A stretch of 64,000 nt of DNA from JAAZPT01 sp034180455 (lineage in GTDB: Bacteria > Bacillota > Clostridia > Christensenellales > Aristaeellaceae), in the NCBI GenBank assembly GCA_034180455.1, contig JAXFOG010000014.1, forward strand, positions 1 through 64,000, written 5' to 3'. Below the pieces are notes generated by a model. It worked only from the letters and a program-made list of their open reading frames with translations. It did no database searches and was not told where the DNA came from. Shown here piece after piece: positions 35,539 to 43,769 of the stretch (its first letter is position 1; every line of letters starts with the position of its first letter). Position numbers and translations under genes: made by a program.

Positions 35539-37542
35539 TTACACAGTTGCTACTGTTTCCTCCAAAGCTATTGCGGAAAGAACCCTTGTATTTGCACCAG
35601 AAACTCTAGTTTCAAGTAAGCTTACCTGCTGATTGAAGTTGATGTCAAAGTCTGTAAAATGACTTATCTCTCCGCCTTTTGTTGCACCCAATGAATAGTC
35701 TTCTAGATTATACATGATTCCTAGTAGCTTCTTTGTAGTTTCTTTAGTATTTACTACGGTCTTTCTTTCCAAACCGTCAAACTGTTCTACTGTTATTATT
35801 TCTCTTACGTTTAGAGCAGCTTTTAATTCATTAACATTATCATATACTCGTCTTCCGTTTAGATCCCTTGCTAAAAGCATTACATTAAGCACATGCGGTG
35901 TACAGAAGAAATCAGGACTTCCAGAACCTTTATAGCCTTCTCTTGCATAAAGCAAAGTCTGAATTATAGCTTCTGCATATATATAATTTTCTCCAAAATT
36001 AGCACCTGTATTTGTCCCCTGCAGCTCAGCTTTCATTTTAGCAAAATCTACATCTGCATGAATTGTATATAACTCATCGTCACCCCATACAGGTCTTATC
36101 TTAGTTTCATCTATCTTATTAGCATCTCCCTGCTCTCTTCCATCACCTACCATTATAGCAGTAGCAAGTTCTTCGTTTAAATTTTGTCTGTCGATTCCGT
36201 ACATATACTGAACAACATCAAAATCTGTAATATCAATGATATCATCTCTATCTAGCTTACTCTTTACATAAACTGTGCAAGGATCTGTGGTTCTTGATAA
36301 TAGTGATATGTTACCAATTTCTTTTTTCTTTGACCCTTTCTTGTATCCAAAACCTCTTCTACCTGTCGCCTCTCTCAAATCAGCTTGCCTTGTGCGAATT
36401 CTGCTTATAGGACTTTTGTGTACTCTTGATAGAACTGTTGTTATCCAGCCTTGATCCTTGCTTATTGTTTCTGGTGCTCCAGGTCTAACGTCCTTATATT
36501 CTGGGAATAATGCGCTTACGTTATTAAAACCAAGATCGGCATGCATCAAATCGATGTTATTATCCTGAGCATAGACCTCCATGGCAGCTTTTAAACTTCC
36601 TCCACCATAACTCTTAGCCATGTTAAGAATTGATTCGCCATCTGCATGGCTTAATACTGAATTACGTTCTTCATTTTCGAATACATTATGTTTCATGTTA
36701 TTTTTGTTCTCCTCTTCTATATTTTCATCGTTCTCTTCTATATTTTCATCATTCTCTTCATTATCTTCGTCTACCATTTTCATTGTTTCTTCAAGTAACG
36801 CGTTTAATGCTATTTTTTGCTTTTCATTTAACGAATCGTATATTTTTTGTAATTCTTCTTTATCGTCATTGTCTTCGATATCATCATCGTCATTTACTAT
36901 TCGTTGGACAAGTGTTTCCGTTAGATTTCGTTGATCGTCGTTAAATGTTTTTAAAACATCGCCTATTGTTTCATTGGATTCTTCCACATCTGTCTCCTCA
37001 TTTTCTTGTTTTTCTTGGTTTGTCGGTTCTTCTTTTTTCTGTTTTTCCTCAACTTCTTCTATATCTCCATGAAATAGTTCTATATCTTCTCCAGTAAATA
37101 TAGTTCCTTGGGTATTGTCCTCAGATATCGAACCGTCAGCATGCACTATCACAGAATCTATATAGGCTCCTGGATTTGCTCCTGCCAATACCAAACTTAC
37201 TTCTTGTATCAGTCCGTGTATTACATTTCTTCCTTGTTCTTTAAGCTGATTTGCATATATAGATAATGACGATACGTCACCATGCTCCACCAACATTCTT
37301 GCATTTTGACCGCTTTCAGTTTCGTTGAATTTACAGTAGGCATATACTCCCTCATTTCGATTTTCAAGCAAAGCTTTTCCTAAAACTCCTTCTGGCGTTT
37401 TATGATCATGATTCCAAACTAGTGGTACTATTTGTCCATCACATGCTTTGAATGCGTCTTTTATTATCATTCGCCCATCAGAGCATCTTAGATCATTCTT
37501 TGTCGCCCAGCCACAAAAGTCATAGTCTTTTTTTTTACTCAT
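35539..37542 (-). CDS. prohead protease - scaffold - major capsid fusion
   Basis: 667 residues combining three functions. Residues 1-135 are a U35-type prohead protease with His45/His47 (WNHDHKTPEG) and a Ser cluster 91-94 (HGDVSSLSIYA). Residues about 150-280 are an acidic, Glu/Asp/Asn-rich, coiled-coil scaffold-like segment. From about 290 to the end is an HK97-fold major capsid protein (SALFPEYKDVRPGAPE, GYKKGSKKKEIGNISLLS, DVVQYMYGIDRQNLNEELA). After self-cleavage only the capsid part would remain in the virion. No separate protease gene exists in this head module. Confidence 0.9.
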   Translation of the reverse strand: MSKKKDYDFCGWATKNDLRCSDGRMIIKDAFKACDGQIVPLVWNHDHKTPEGVLGKALLENRNEGVYAYCKFNETESGQNARMLVEHGDVSSLSIYANQLKEQGRNVIHGLIQEVSLVLAGANPGAYIDSVIVHADGSISEDNTQGTIFTGEDIELFHGDIEEVEEKQKKEEPTNQEKQENEETDVEESNETIGDVLKTFNDDQRNLTETLVQRIVNDDDDIEDNDDKEELQKIYDSLNEKQKIALNALLEETMKMVDEDNEENDENIEENDENIEEENKNNMKHNVFENEERNSVLSHADGESILNMAKSYGGGSLKAAMEVYAQDNNIDLMHADLGFNNVSALFPEYKDVRPGAPETISKDQGWITTVLSRVHKSPISRIRTRQADLREATGRRGFGYKKGSKKKEIGNISLLSRTTDPCTVYVKSKLDRDDIIDITDFDVVQYMYGIDRQNLNEELATAIMVGDGREQGDANKIDETKIRPVWGDDELYTIHADVDFAKMKAELQGTNTGANFGENYIYAEAIIQTLLYAREGYKGSGSPDFFCTPHVLNVMLLARDLNGRRVYDNVNELKAALNVREIITVEQFDGLERKTVVNTKETTKKLLGIMYNLEDYSLGATKGGEISHFTDFDINFNQQVSLLETRVSGANTRVLSAIALEETVATV

Positions 37543-37566
37543 TATTGACTTTTCTCCTCTCCTTAA

Positions 37567-38823
37567 TTATTCAAAAAACACATCTGTAAGATTTATTTCT
37601 TCTGGATTATCTTCACTTATCATTTGATCATCTTCAAGTCCTTCTCCCATAGGCATAGGCATATTCTTATTTCTTAATACATCTGCATTCGGATCCTCAC
37701 TTGGCATCATTCCAAGTATCTGTCTTATTTCATTAGACGTCAGTATCTCGTTCCTAGTAAAGCTATCCGCAGCTTGTGCTATATTATCCATCGGTACAAA
37801 TCTAAATGGATCTCTAAAAAAGCTAACAGTCTGCATCTGTGTTCTTGCAGTCTTTGTTAAAAACTTTCTTTTCATTTCATCCGTTATTGCCGAAAGTATA
37901 GGCTCTATTGTCCTATTAAAATAATTTAACATCGCTTTTTCGTCTGCAGTACCGTTTAATATTTCCTGTGTTATTCCTAACTGACTATATAGTAGATTAG
38001 TTAAATACTCTATCTGCTTCATTAGATTGTTTTCAACAGGTCTATTAAGTTGGGTTATCCTTTCGGCCCCATCTGTATACGCTATACCATATTTTCCTTC
38101 TGCTAATTGACGTTCGATATCTACTCTTCTATTTTCTGCTTGTTGTCTTCTGGCTTCCGTCTTAATTATGTATGGTAGTTGTATTATCAGATCCAGTTTT
38201 CCACTACTGTTTTTTTCGTCAACTATGTCTAGAAGGCTTAACTTTCGCATAAGCCTTTGCATAGTTGAATTTGGCTCATTCATAACAGAATATAAAGGAT
38301 TTTCGATTATACATATTGTCGATTTTTGTAGTATCAAAGATTCTTTAATTGCTTTGTCTTCATTGTAGACTTCAACTCGTACATGCTTTGGATACCAGTC
38401 AAGTATTTTACCAGTGCGTAATGTATATATTTTGAAGTTTCCAAATTTATCAGGACACACGTCAGTTTCTACTGGCACTATTGCTACGCATCCGTCATCA
38501 AATAAGCTCATTACTATATCCTGCTTTAATTGTCGCGCAGTCTGGTCTATATTTGCTTCTACATTTAAACAATAATTTAAACCAGAATTTATATCTTCTT
38601 TATATCGCCCATTTTCATCAACTCGTATATGCTTTATGTTCACTGCTGCCACGTCCATAGCTATCCTGTTATATACAGAAGTTACTATACTGCGTTCATT
38701 TCCTCGTGTTAGCCGCAACCTATCTGGTCTATAGCCATACGATGGTCCTATGTTTAAATAGTTTTCTGTAGGATCTCTATTAAACGCATTCCACGCGTGT
38801 TTTAATCTGTCTATAAATCCCAT
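37567..38823 (-). CDS. phage portal protein
   Basis: 418 residues, HK97-type portal forming the 12-fold vertex ring. Starts MGFIDRLKHAWNAFN, with GNERSIVTSVYNRIAMDVA and LYSQLGITQEILNGTADE, then the FVPMDNIAQAADSFTRNEIL segment and an acidic C-terminus. It lies between terminase and capsid genes as expected. Confidence 0.93.
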   Translation of the reverse strand: MGFIDRLKHAWNAFNRDPTENYLNIGPSYGYRPDRLRLTRGNERSIVTSVYNRIAMDVAAVNIKHIRVDENGRYKEDINSGLNYCLNVEANIDQTARQLKQDIVMSLFDDGCVAIVPVETDVCPDKFGNFKIYTLRTGKILDWYPKHVRVEVYNEDKAIKESLILQKSTICIIENPLYSVMNEPNSTMQRLMRKLSLLDIVDEKNSSGKLDLIIQLPYIIKTEARRQQAENRRVDIERQLAEGKYGIAYTDGAERITQLNRPVENNLMKQIEYLTNLLYSQLGITQEILNGTADEKAMLNYFNRTIEPILSAITDEMKRKFLTKTARTQMQTVSFFRDPFRFVPMDNIAQAADSFTRNEILTSNEIRQILGMMPSEDPNADVLRNKNMPMPMGEGLEDDQMISEDNPEEINLTDVFFE

Positions 38824-38895
38824 TTATAATACCTCTCAAATAAAAATACAAATATTGTATTATTTTATTTTCTCAAACATTCTTTAGTAATTTAA

Positions 38896-39243
38896 TTATA
38901 TGTATTTTTTTATCATATCAAAAGAAGTATTCACTGCCGTATCTATAAGTCTATCTTCTATTCTGTTTGTAACCTTTTTTAAAAGTCTTTTACCATAATT
39001 ACTTTGTCTTTTAGAAAGTGCGTCTTTGTAGTTATTTTCTAAATTAAGTCTATTTGTTCTTTTTTTAAGTTCTTCATTTGATAGTTTACTTACGTCAATT
39101 TTTTTTCTTTTTAGTTTAGAAAATCTATTTCTAAAAAAATTAGTTCTGTTACTTTTTACTGAACCATTTGATTTATTCGATTTGTTTTTTCTAACGCCCC
39201 ATTTCATTCCTAATGTTCCGTAATGTTTTAACTCGTTATCCAT
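38896..39243 (-). CDS. small basic LGMKWG-motif protein
   Basis: 115 residues, very rich in Lys, Arg, Asn and Ser. The N-terminus LKHYGTLGMKWGVRKNK carries the LGMKWG motif found at the start of many phage head-region proteins of unknown function. A helical basic body follows. It lies between the large terminase and portal genes. The same motif starts the proteins at 46,666-47,100 and 41,054-41,131. A DNA-bound internal head protein or an assembly tag is possible, but the role is unknown. Confidence 0.7.
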   Translation of the reverse strand: MDNELKHYGTLGMKWGVRKNKSNKSNGSVKSNRTNFFRNRFSKLKRKKIDVSKLSNEELKKRTNRLNLENNYKDALSKRQSNYGKRLLKKVTNRIEDRLIDTAVNTSFDMIKKYI

Positions 39244-39265
39244 CTATCACCGCCTCCTGTTCCAG

Positions 39266-41005
39266 TTATTCAAAGGCATCTCGATTTGCTTTATATGCTA
39301 CATATGCATCCATCATTGCAGCTACCGCGTCAATTTTCTGCTCATGACGCTTTTTTAATAATTTTCTATTACCGTTCGTATCTTCAATAGTTATACAATT
39401 TCCCATAGCAAACATCATCAAATTTTCATCAAACAATAGCATCCTTTCTTCAGATAGTTTTTTCAACTCTCCTAAAGGAACCGACTCCGTTTTTGCTCCC
39501 TGTATTACTTTTTCTATTCCAAATGGTCCATTTTCGCTTTCCCATCTAGCCACAAAATCTTTTGCATTATATGGATCAAACCCGAAGCTTCTTACATCAT
39601 ATTCTTTCTGCGAAACATGATCATCTAAATCCTCGTATACTTCCATCATATCAAGAACTGTGCAATCTAGAATTACAAGACTTCCTTCTTGAATAAATTC
39701 TTCATATTTCATTCTCATAGCTACTGGAAGTCTGTCTAAAGTTAGCTTTGATATATAGTTTCTCGTCTTTACACCAAAACTTCCGTCTTTTAATGGGAAT
39801 AAAAAAGTAAAAGCGCAAAAGTCATCGCCTTGTGATAGGTCTGCTCCAAGTGAACATGGCATTCCCCAGTAATCACTCTTTTTATGTGGCTGGATCTCAT
39901 CATATGAAAAGTAATATGTATATCCTTCCATAGGTATTCCAAATCTTTTTGCCAATATATCATTTCTTTCATGTGGACTTTTTTCCATCTTTTCCACATC
40001 TCTTTGATACGTTTCATAGCTAACTGTTTTACCTATGTTCGGATTTGCTTTTATCCATAATTTTGGATCGCTCACTTCTTTTATATCATCTAGTTTGTAA
40101 TACCATATACTCACCCATGGTGCTTCCATTTCTCCTCTTAATATCTTTTTAAGCTCCATTTTTAAAGTATCGCCTATCGCATTTCTTACTGTTCCTTCAG
40201 AGCTTATCGCTAATATCAAGTAGTCATCTATTTTCGAACTTCCCTGTTCTATTGCACCTATTACATTTTCTCTTACATCGCACGATAGCCATTCGTCTAT
40301 TGTTGCTACCTTATTTCTCATCGATTGTAATTTATCTATGCTCATAGGCACTGTTTCTATTCTCGAACCTGTTAGAAAATTCTCTATTCCTTTTTTTGTA
40401 CTTGCAAGCTTTTTCTGATTTGCTTTATTTCCAGAGGTATTGTGTATGCTACCCTCTGTAAGAAATCTAAATAAAGGTCCTCTAGCTCTTGTTATCGCGG
40501 TTCTTATTGGTGAAAGCGTTTCGTCAGCTTGCCGCATTGTATATGCTGTAGCTATTTGATGCGTTGTACTTGTGTCTATATTCAAAAAATAACTTTGTAT
40601 ACAGCTAGCATACATTGTCTTAGCAGCACCTCTTGCTACTACCAAATATTGCTTATTTGTAAGACGTTTTTTAATCCATCTTTTTTCGTAATGCACATTT
40701 CCATTCATGTCCGGAACTGGTACATTCTGTTCTGCATAGTAATACCATCCAAATATCTGCTCTGCCCATAGCTTAAAACTATCCAAAAGCTTTAAATCCG
40801 AACCGTCTGTAAGTGTCATTTCATTCTCGCAATATTTGATAAACCCATCTATCGCTTTGCTGTCGTAATATATTCCTGGATTTTTTATCAATTTATCTAT
40901 CCGATTCATCTCAAGCGCTATCTCTTCATTTATTGGTATCTTTCCAGACATCACGTCATCACGAAATTGACAATAATATTTTGGGGTATCAGTATTTGAA
41001 AGCAT
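39266..41005 (-). CDS. terminase large subunit
   Basis: 579 residues, HK97/T7-like two-domain packaging motor. Walker A variant RGAAKT (residues 125-130), Walker B TIDEW (Asp237, Glu238), coupling motif SSEGT, and a nuclease domain with Asp residues in LGADLSQGDDF, FGFDPYNAKDF and HEQKIDAVAAMMDAY. It translocates DNA into the prohead and cuts the concatemer. The portal gene follows after the small LGMKWG gene. Confidence 0.94.
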   Translation of the reverse strand: MLSNTDTPKYYCQFRDDVMSGKIPINEEIALEMNRIDKLIKNPGIYYDSKAIDGFIKYCENEMTLTDGSDLKLLDSFKLWAEQIFGWYYYAEQNVPVPDMNGNVHYEKRWIKKRLTNKQYLVVARGAAKTMYASCIQSYFLNIDTSTTHQIATAYTMRQADETLSPIRTAITRARGPLFRFLTEGSIHNTSGNKANQKKLASTKKGIENFLTGSRIETVPMSIDKLQSMRNKVATIDEWLSCDVRENVIGAIEQGSSKIDDYLILAISSEGTVRNAIGDTLKMELKKILRGEMEAPWVSIWYYKLDDIKEVSDPKLWIKANPNIGKTVSYETYQRDVEKMEKSPHERNDILAKRFGIPMEGYTYYFSYDEIQPHKKSDYWGMPCSLGADLSQGDDFCAFTFLFPLKDGSFGVKTRNYISKLTLDRLPVAMRMKYEEFIQEGSLVILDCTVLDMMEVYEDLDDHVSQKEYDVRSFGFDPYNAKDFVARWESENGPFGIEKVIQGAKTESVPLGELKKLSEERMLLFDENLMMFAMGNCITIEDTNGNRKLLKKRHEQKIDAVAAMMDAYVAYKANRDAFE

Positions 41006-41053
41006 TTTTATCTACTATTATTCTCTTTAACTAATGCGTTTGATGATGTATGA

Positions 41054-41131
41054 CTATATAAATAAAGCATAATTCCATCCCCATTTCATACCAAATACAC
41101 TATAATATTTTAGTTTGTTGTCTTTTTGCAT
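41054..41131 (-). CDS. 25-residue LGMKWG-type mini-gene (or remnant)
   Basis: Not visible at usual ORF length cut-offs. On the minus strand GGAG precedes ATG 41131 by 12 bases, and the frame reads MQKDNKLKYYSVFGMKWGW plus six residues to a TAG. The LKYYSVFGMKWG part aligns with LKHYGTLGMKWG and LKHYGVLGMKWG of the two longer proteins in this phage. It ends about 50 bases before the large terminase start. It may be a genuine short peptide or a truncated copy whose basic body was lost when the cargo gene next to it was inserted. Confidence 0.5.
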   Translation of the reverse strand: MQKDNKLKYYSVFGMKWGWNYALFI

Positions 41132-41182
41132 GTATTTATTCGCTCCTTTATTGTTAGATATAATAATTAACTATAATAATTA

Positions 41183-41224
41183 AAAATACTTTCAGTTAGA
41201 TCGCTCTTTTTGAAAGTATTTTTA
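41183..41224. terminator. bidirectional intrinsic terminator
   Basis: AAAAATACTTTCA (41183-41195) and TGAAAGTATTTTT (41212-41224) are a perfect 13-bp inverted repeat with A and T runs. It ends the membrane-protein cargo gene. The surrounding 41132-41256 is otherwise AT-rich noncoding DNA. Confidence 0.8.
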
Positions 41225-41256
41225 ATCTATATATTCACTTTTGCTAAAATATATTC

Positions 41257-41766
41257 TTAAATCGTTATTGTTTTTCTTTTTCTTTTTATAACCTGTAATG
41301 TTATCGATAAAGCAAATATCAATATTATCATAATTCCAACAAAATAACATCCAAAAGCAAATATTGCTTTTGAATATTCTTTGCCGACTATTCCTTTCAT
41401 CAAAATATCTGCAATCACTGCACTATATGATAACATGCTTATTATTGACCAAAATATTGCTATTTTATACCATCGTTTAAATACTGAGATTATAAATAAA
41501 ACTCCAGACCATACTGTAAAAGAGTAAATTCCAATATTAAATTTCAACTCGAAATCCGTTAAACTTCTATAAAAGTCAGGATTTTTGAATATCTTGCAAT
41601 ATTCATACATGGAAATATCTGCTAAATTTTCATAAGTTTTATTTTCTAACATCAATTGTCTTGCTTCGTCAACAACGCTAACGATTGGGATAAAAAAAGC
41701 TAATATTAAAAAAATACTTAATATATATATTATTTTTCTTATTGTTGTTTCTTTTTTATGCATCAT
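41257..41766 (-). CDS. predicted membrane protein (cargo gene)
   Basis: 169 residues with four hydrophobic segments (about 12-32, 78-97, 103-122, 133-158) and a basic C-terminus. The loop after segment 1 is about 45 residues long. No family recognised. It interrupts the packaging module between connector and large terminase, and carries its own sigma-A promoter (41805-41832) and a strong terminator (41183-41224). It is thus an independent moron, likely expressed in the lysogen; superinfection exclusion is a common role for such genes, but here that is only inference. Confidence 0.7.
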   Translation of the reverse strand: MMHKKETTIRKIIYILSIFLILAFFIPIVSVVDEARQLMLENKTYENLADISMYEYCKIFKNPDFYRSLTDFELKFNIGIYSFTVWSGVLFIISVFKRWYKIAIFWSIISMLSYSAVIADILMKGIVGKEYSKAIFAFGCYFVGIMIILIFALSITLQVIKRKRKTITI

Positions 41767-41804
41767 AAAAATGCTCCTTTTTTTTTTTATAATTTATTAT
41801 GAAT

Positions 41805-41832
41805 ATTATACATTTTTATGATAATTAGTCAA
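41805..41832 (-). promoter_or_regulatory. sigma-A promoter of the membrane-protein cargo gene
   Basis: TTGACT (plus 41827-41832), 16-base spacer, TATAAT (plus 41805-41810) with TG just upstream (extended -10), 38 bases before the ATG. It is the best canonical promoter I noticed inside the late region and marks the gene as independently transcribed. Confidence 0.75.
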
Positions 41833-41840
41833 TAAATTAT

Positions 41841-42197
41841 TTATTTTTTTGAGGTATCCACGCTTGCATTCAATCTAAATTCTAGTTCACTTATTGTACT
41901 TTTTATGCTATCGATCACTGCCGAAGAACTTGGAGGATCAAATATCAATCGCACTTTTAAATAAACATATGTTTTCACACCATCCAAATCTTTTATATCG
42001 CTCTCCAAAAAATCAGTCCATTTTGCAGTCTTATCTTTTATTCTAAATTCCTTCTCTTTACTTATTCCCATCTGAGATAAAATATACAACGCTGTGTTAA
42101 TATGAATAATTATATCTTCATCGAAATGCGTATATTCTTCATCAATTCCGAGCATTTTTTTTATCGATGTTAATATGCTGTCCATTTTTTCATTCAT
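41841..42197 (-). CDS. head-tail connector-like protein (gp6-like)
   Basis: 118 residues starting MNEKMDSILTSIKKMLGI, with HFDEDIIIHINTALYILSQMG and WTDFLESDIKDLDGVKTYVYL. This is the helical gp6-like connector pattern, which forms the adaptor ring below the portal. Here it is encoded before the terminase rather than after the capsid. The ATG at 42197 follows GAGGT. Confidence 0.75.
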   Translation of the reverse strand: MNEKMDSILTSIKKMLGIDEEYTHFDEDIIIHINTALYILSQMGISKEKEFRIKDKTAKWTDFLESDIKDLDGVKTYVYLKVRLIFDPPSSSAVIDSIKSTISELEFRLNASVDTSKK

Positions 42198-42201
42198 TCG
42201 C

Positions 42202-42615
42202 TTACCTCTTCCATGGAGCCATATCATTTTTTGTTCTCTCCAACAATAATCTATTATTCAAATAATTTTTATTCCCATAATGTATAGCATTATGAGTATC
42301 AATACTAGTACATATTAATCGTTCTGGGTCTAATATAGCATCCGATGAATGTAAAATATCTACAATCTCAATTGGATCCATATGATGTACAATTATTTTT
42401 CCATCTATTTCATCATCCTTCATTGCAAGATCGCATCCGCCATCTCTTGCTATGATATAATCGCGTACTTGTTTCCACTCCTTTGAACAATAAAATCGCT
42501 GATTCAAATATCTATCATATCCAAATGTATCTTCGCCTATTCTCCCGTCCAACATTAAATAATTAAACCTTTCATCAAAGCTTTTTAGCTTTATAAGTTC
42601 AGAATATTTCCTCAT
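42202..42615 (-). CDS. HNH endonuclease
   Basis: About 137 residues. The HNH core is CDLAMKDDEIDG-x-IIVHHMDPI, then an Asn/His-rich segment LICTSIDTHNAIHYGN. Phage HNH proteins encoded beside terminase genes help the large terminase cut DNA at cos ends. The frame is open to a GTG at 42630; I prefer ATG 42615. It overlaps the upstream gene by 17 bases. Confidence 0.85.
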   Translation of the reverse strand: MRKYSELIKLKSFDERFNYLMLDGRIGEDTFGYDRYLNQRFYCSKEWKQVRDYIIARDGGCDLAMKDDEIDGKIIVHHMDPIEIVDILHSSDAILDPERLICTSIDTHNAIHYGNKNYLNNRLLLERTKNDMAPWKR

Positions 42616-42952
42616 TCTCACTTCGTCCACTATATTGTTTCATTGCTTTTAATGCTTCAGTGTATAATTCTTCTATTTTTGCTTGCGATTCAAAATTCTG
42701 TGTCTTCGCTTTCAACATTGCATTCTCATTTTCTAGCTTTTCTCGTTCAAGTTTTTCCCTCATTGACCCAAGTCTTAAAAAATGTACAACCTCTTGTGAT
42801 GTTGCTGTTCCATTTCTCAATCTTTGTTCTACAAGATCTGTAGCTAGCGCTACTAATTGACCTTCTCTGGCTTCTGGCGTTAGTGCTGGACGAATTCTAT
42901 TATAGATTACACCATCTTTTGCATTCATTTTCTTATTGTTTGTAGAAGACAT
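42599..42952 (-). CDS. probable small terminase-like protein
   Basis: 117 residues: GVIYNRIRPALTPEAREGQL, DLVEQRLRNGTATSQEVVHFLRLGS, then a long coiled coil (residues 70-105). Proteins with this pattern are common between HNH and cos in clostridial phages and are often listed as hypothetical or small terminase. An N-terminal DNA-binding part plus an oligomerising coiled coil would fit a small terminase. Family assignment is from memory and unverified. Confidence 0.6.
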   Translation of the reverse strand: MSSTNNKKMNAKDGVIYNRIRPALTPEAREGQLVALATDLVEQRLRNGTATSQEVVHFLRLGSMREKLEREKLENENAMLKAKTQNFESQAKIEELYTEALKAMKQYSGRSENEEIF

Positions 42953-43030
42953 TCAGCACTTTCACCTCGCTTTACAACTATCTTCCTCCATTTTTTGTAT
43001 AAAAAATCCCTCTGGAGATTTTTTAAAGAC

Positions 43031-43080
43031 CGGCGCGATTTGGGTAGGGGGAGGTCCATTTAAAGACCCCTCCACCCTAC
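43031..43080. other. GC-rich hairpin, candidate cos/packaging site
   Basis: GTAGGGGGAGGTC (43044-43056) pairs with GACCCCTCCACCCTAC (43065-43080) with small bulges; upstream is ACCGGCGCGAT. This is far more GC-rich than the surrounding phage DNA and lies just before the terminase-HNH genes, where cos-type phages have their packaging site. No T-run follows, so it is not a normal terminator. Confidence 0.4.
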
Positions 43081-43301
43081 TACTTAGCTATTTTTATATA
43101 CATATTTGTTATATCTTCAGCAATGCACTCATCTATTGCATCGTTTATCGCACTTTTCTTCTCTTCATCGCTGAATTCATCACTAGTTTTCGCAATTCGT
43201 GCTAGAAGACCACATGTGTCATATCCTTTTTCAATATCAAAGCGTAACCATCGATCCCACTCTTCAAAAGGTGAGTAAGGATTGTCAATGGTTGTCAACA
43301 T
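43080..43301 (-). CDS. small conserved phage protein
   Basis: 73 residues: MLTTIDNPYSPFEEWDRWL, DIEKGYDTCGLLARIAKTSDEFS and a helical end. Proteins starting MLTTIDNPY and carrying GYxTCxLLARIA are common small proteins near terminase genes in Firmicutes phages; function unknown. It is the first gene after the long AT-rich gap and is thus likely the first gene of the late transcript. Confidence 0.72.
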   Translation of the reverse strand: MLTTIDNPYSPFEEWDRWLRFDIEKGYDTCGLLARIAKTSDEFSDEEKKSAINDAIDECIAEDITNMYIKIAK

Positions 43302-43342
43302 ATACTCTTTTTCTATTGCACTTCACCCTTTTCTTTGTTTGT

Positions 43343-43370
43343 TTAATAATATTTATATAAATATTATTAA
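43343..43370. repeat. 28-base perfect A/T palindrome
   Basis: Fourteen bases (TTAATAATATTTAT) followed directly by their reverse complement, with no loop. It lies about 45 bases before the start of the first late gene. It could be an operator for a dimeric regulator or a cruciform; A/T-only composition means part of the match may be chance. Confidence 0.5.
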
Positions 43371-43640
43371 TTGATTAGCATATTATTTCTTATTTTTATT
43401 CAAAGTTTGATATTTTATTAACCTATACCAGTCGCAATCTATAGTTTACAGCTACTTATCAACGAAAAATATGTACAAACATAACTTATACTCTTAGCCT
43501 ATCTAAAAACCTATCAAAAAATATGATTATTAAAGATTTTTAAACTTTTCTATTAATAGATAATAATTAATTTTTACTTATCAAACTCAATAATCAACTC
43601 AAATCTTAACAAATAAGCATTGATTACAGTTTTCAGTTCG

Positions 43641-43667
43641 ATAAAAAGAATCTTAATTAAAAGATTC
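43641..43667 (-). terminator. intrinsic terminator after the RNA polymerase-like gene
   Basis: GAATCTT (43648-43654) and AAGATTC (43661-43667) form a 7-bp stem followed on the minus strand by CTTTTTAT. It would separate transcription of the DFDGD gene from the late genes. Confidence 0.65.
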
Positions 43668-43769
43668 ATATTTAAAACATAAAAATACTATGTAGTAAAT
43701 ATACTCATAGACGACATAAAATATAGTTTAAAAATATAAAATACAATTAGAATCCTAAAATATAAATAT

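Larger units (their letters stand above)
43302..43769. promoter_or_regulatory. AT-rich noncoding gap, likely late control region
   Basis: 468 bases without a supportable gene, about 75-80 % A+T. It holds a terminator at the right side, a 28-base perfect palindrome at 43343-43370, and many short A/T tracts. Since all late genes lie downstream of it on the minus strand, it is the natural place for the late promoter. I see no convincing sigma-A promoter and no copy of the early-region motif. Confidence 0.55.

Noticed and set aside
36620..36944. 104-residue plus-strand Ser/Phe-rich frames
   Set aside because: Shadows of the acidic Glu/Asp scaffold segment of the capsid fusion.
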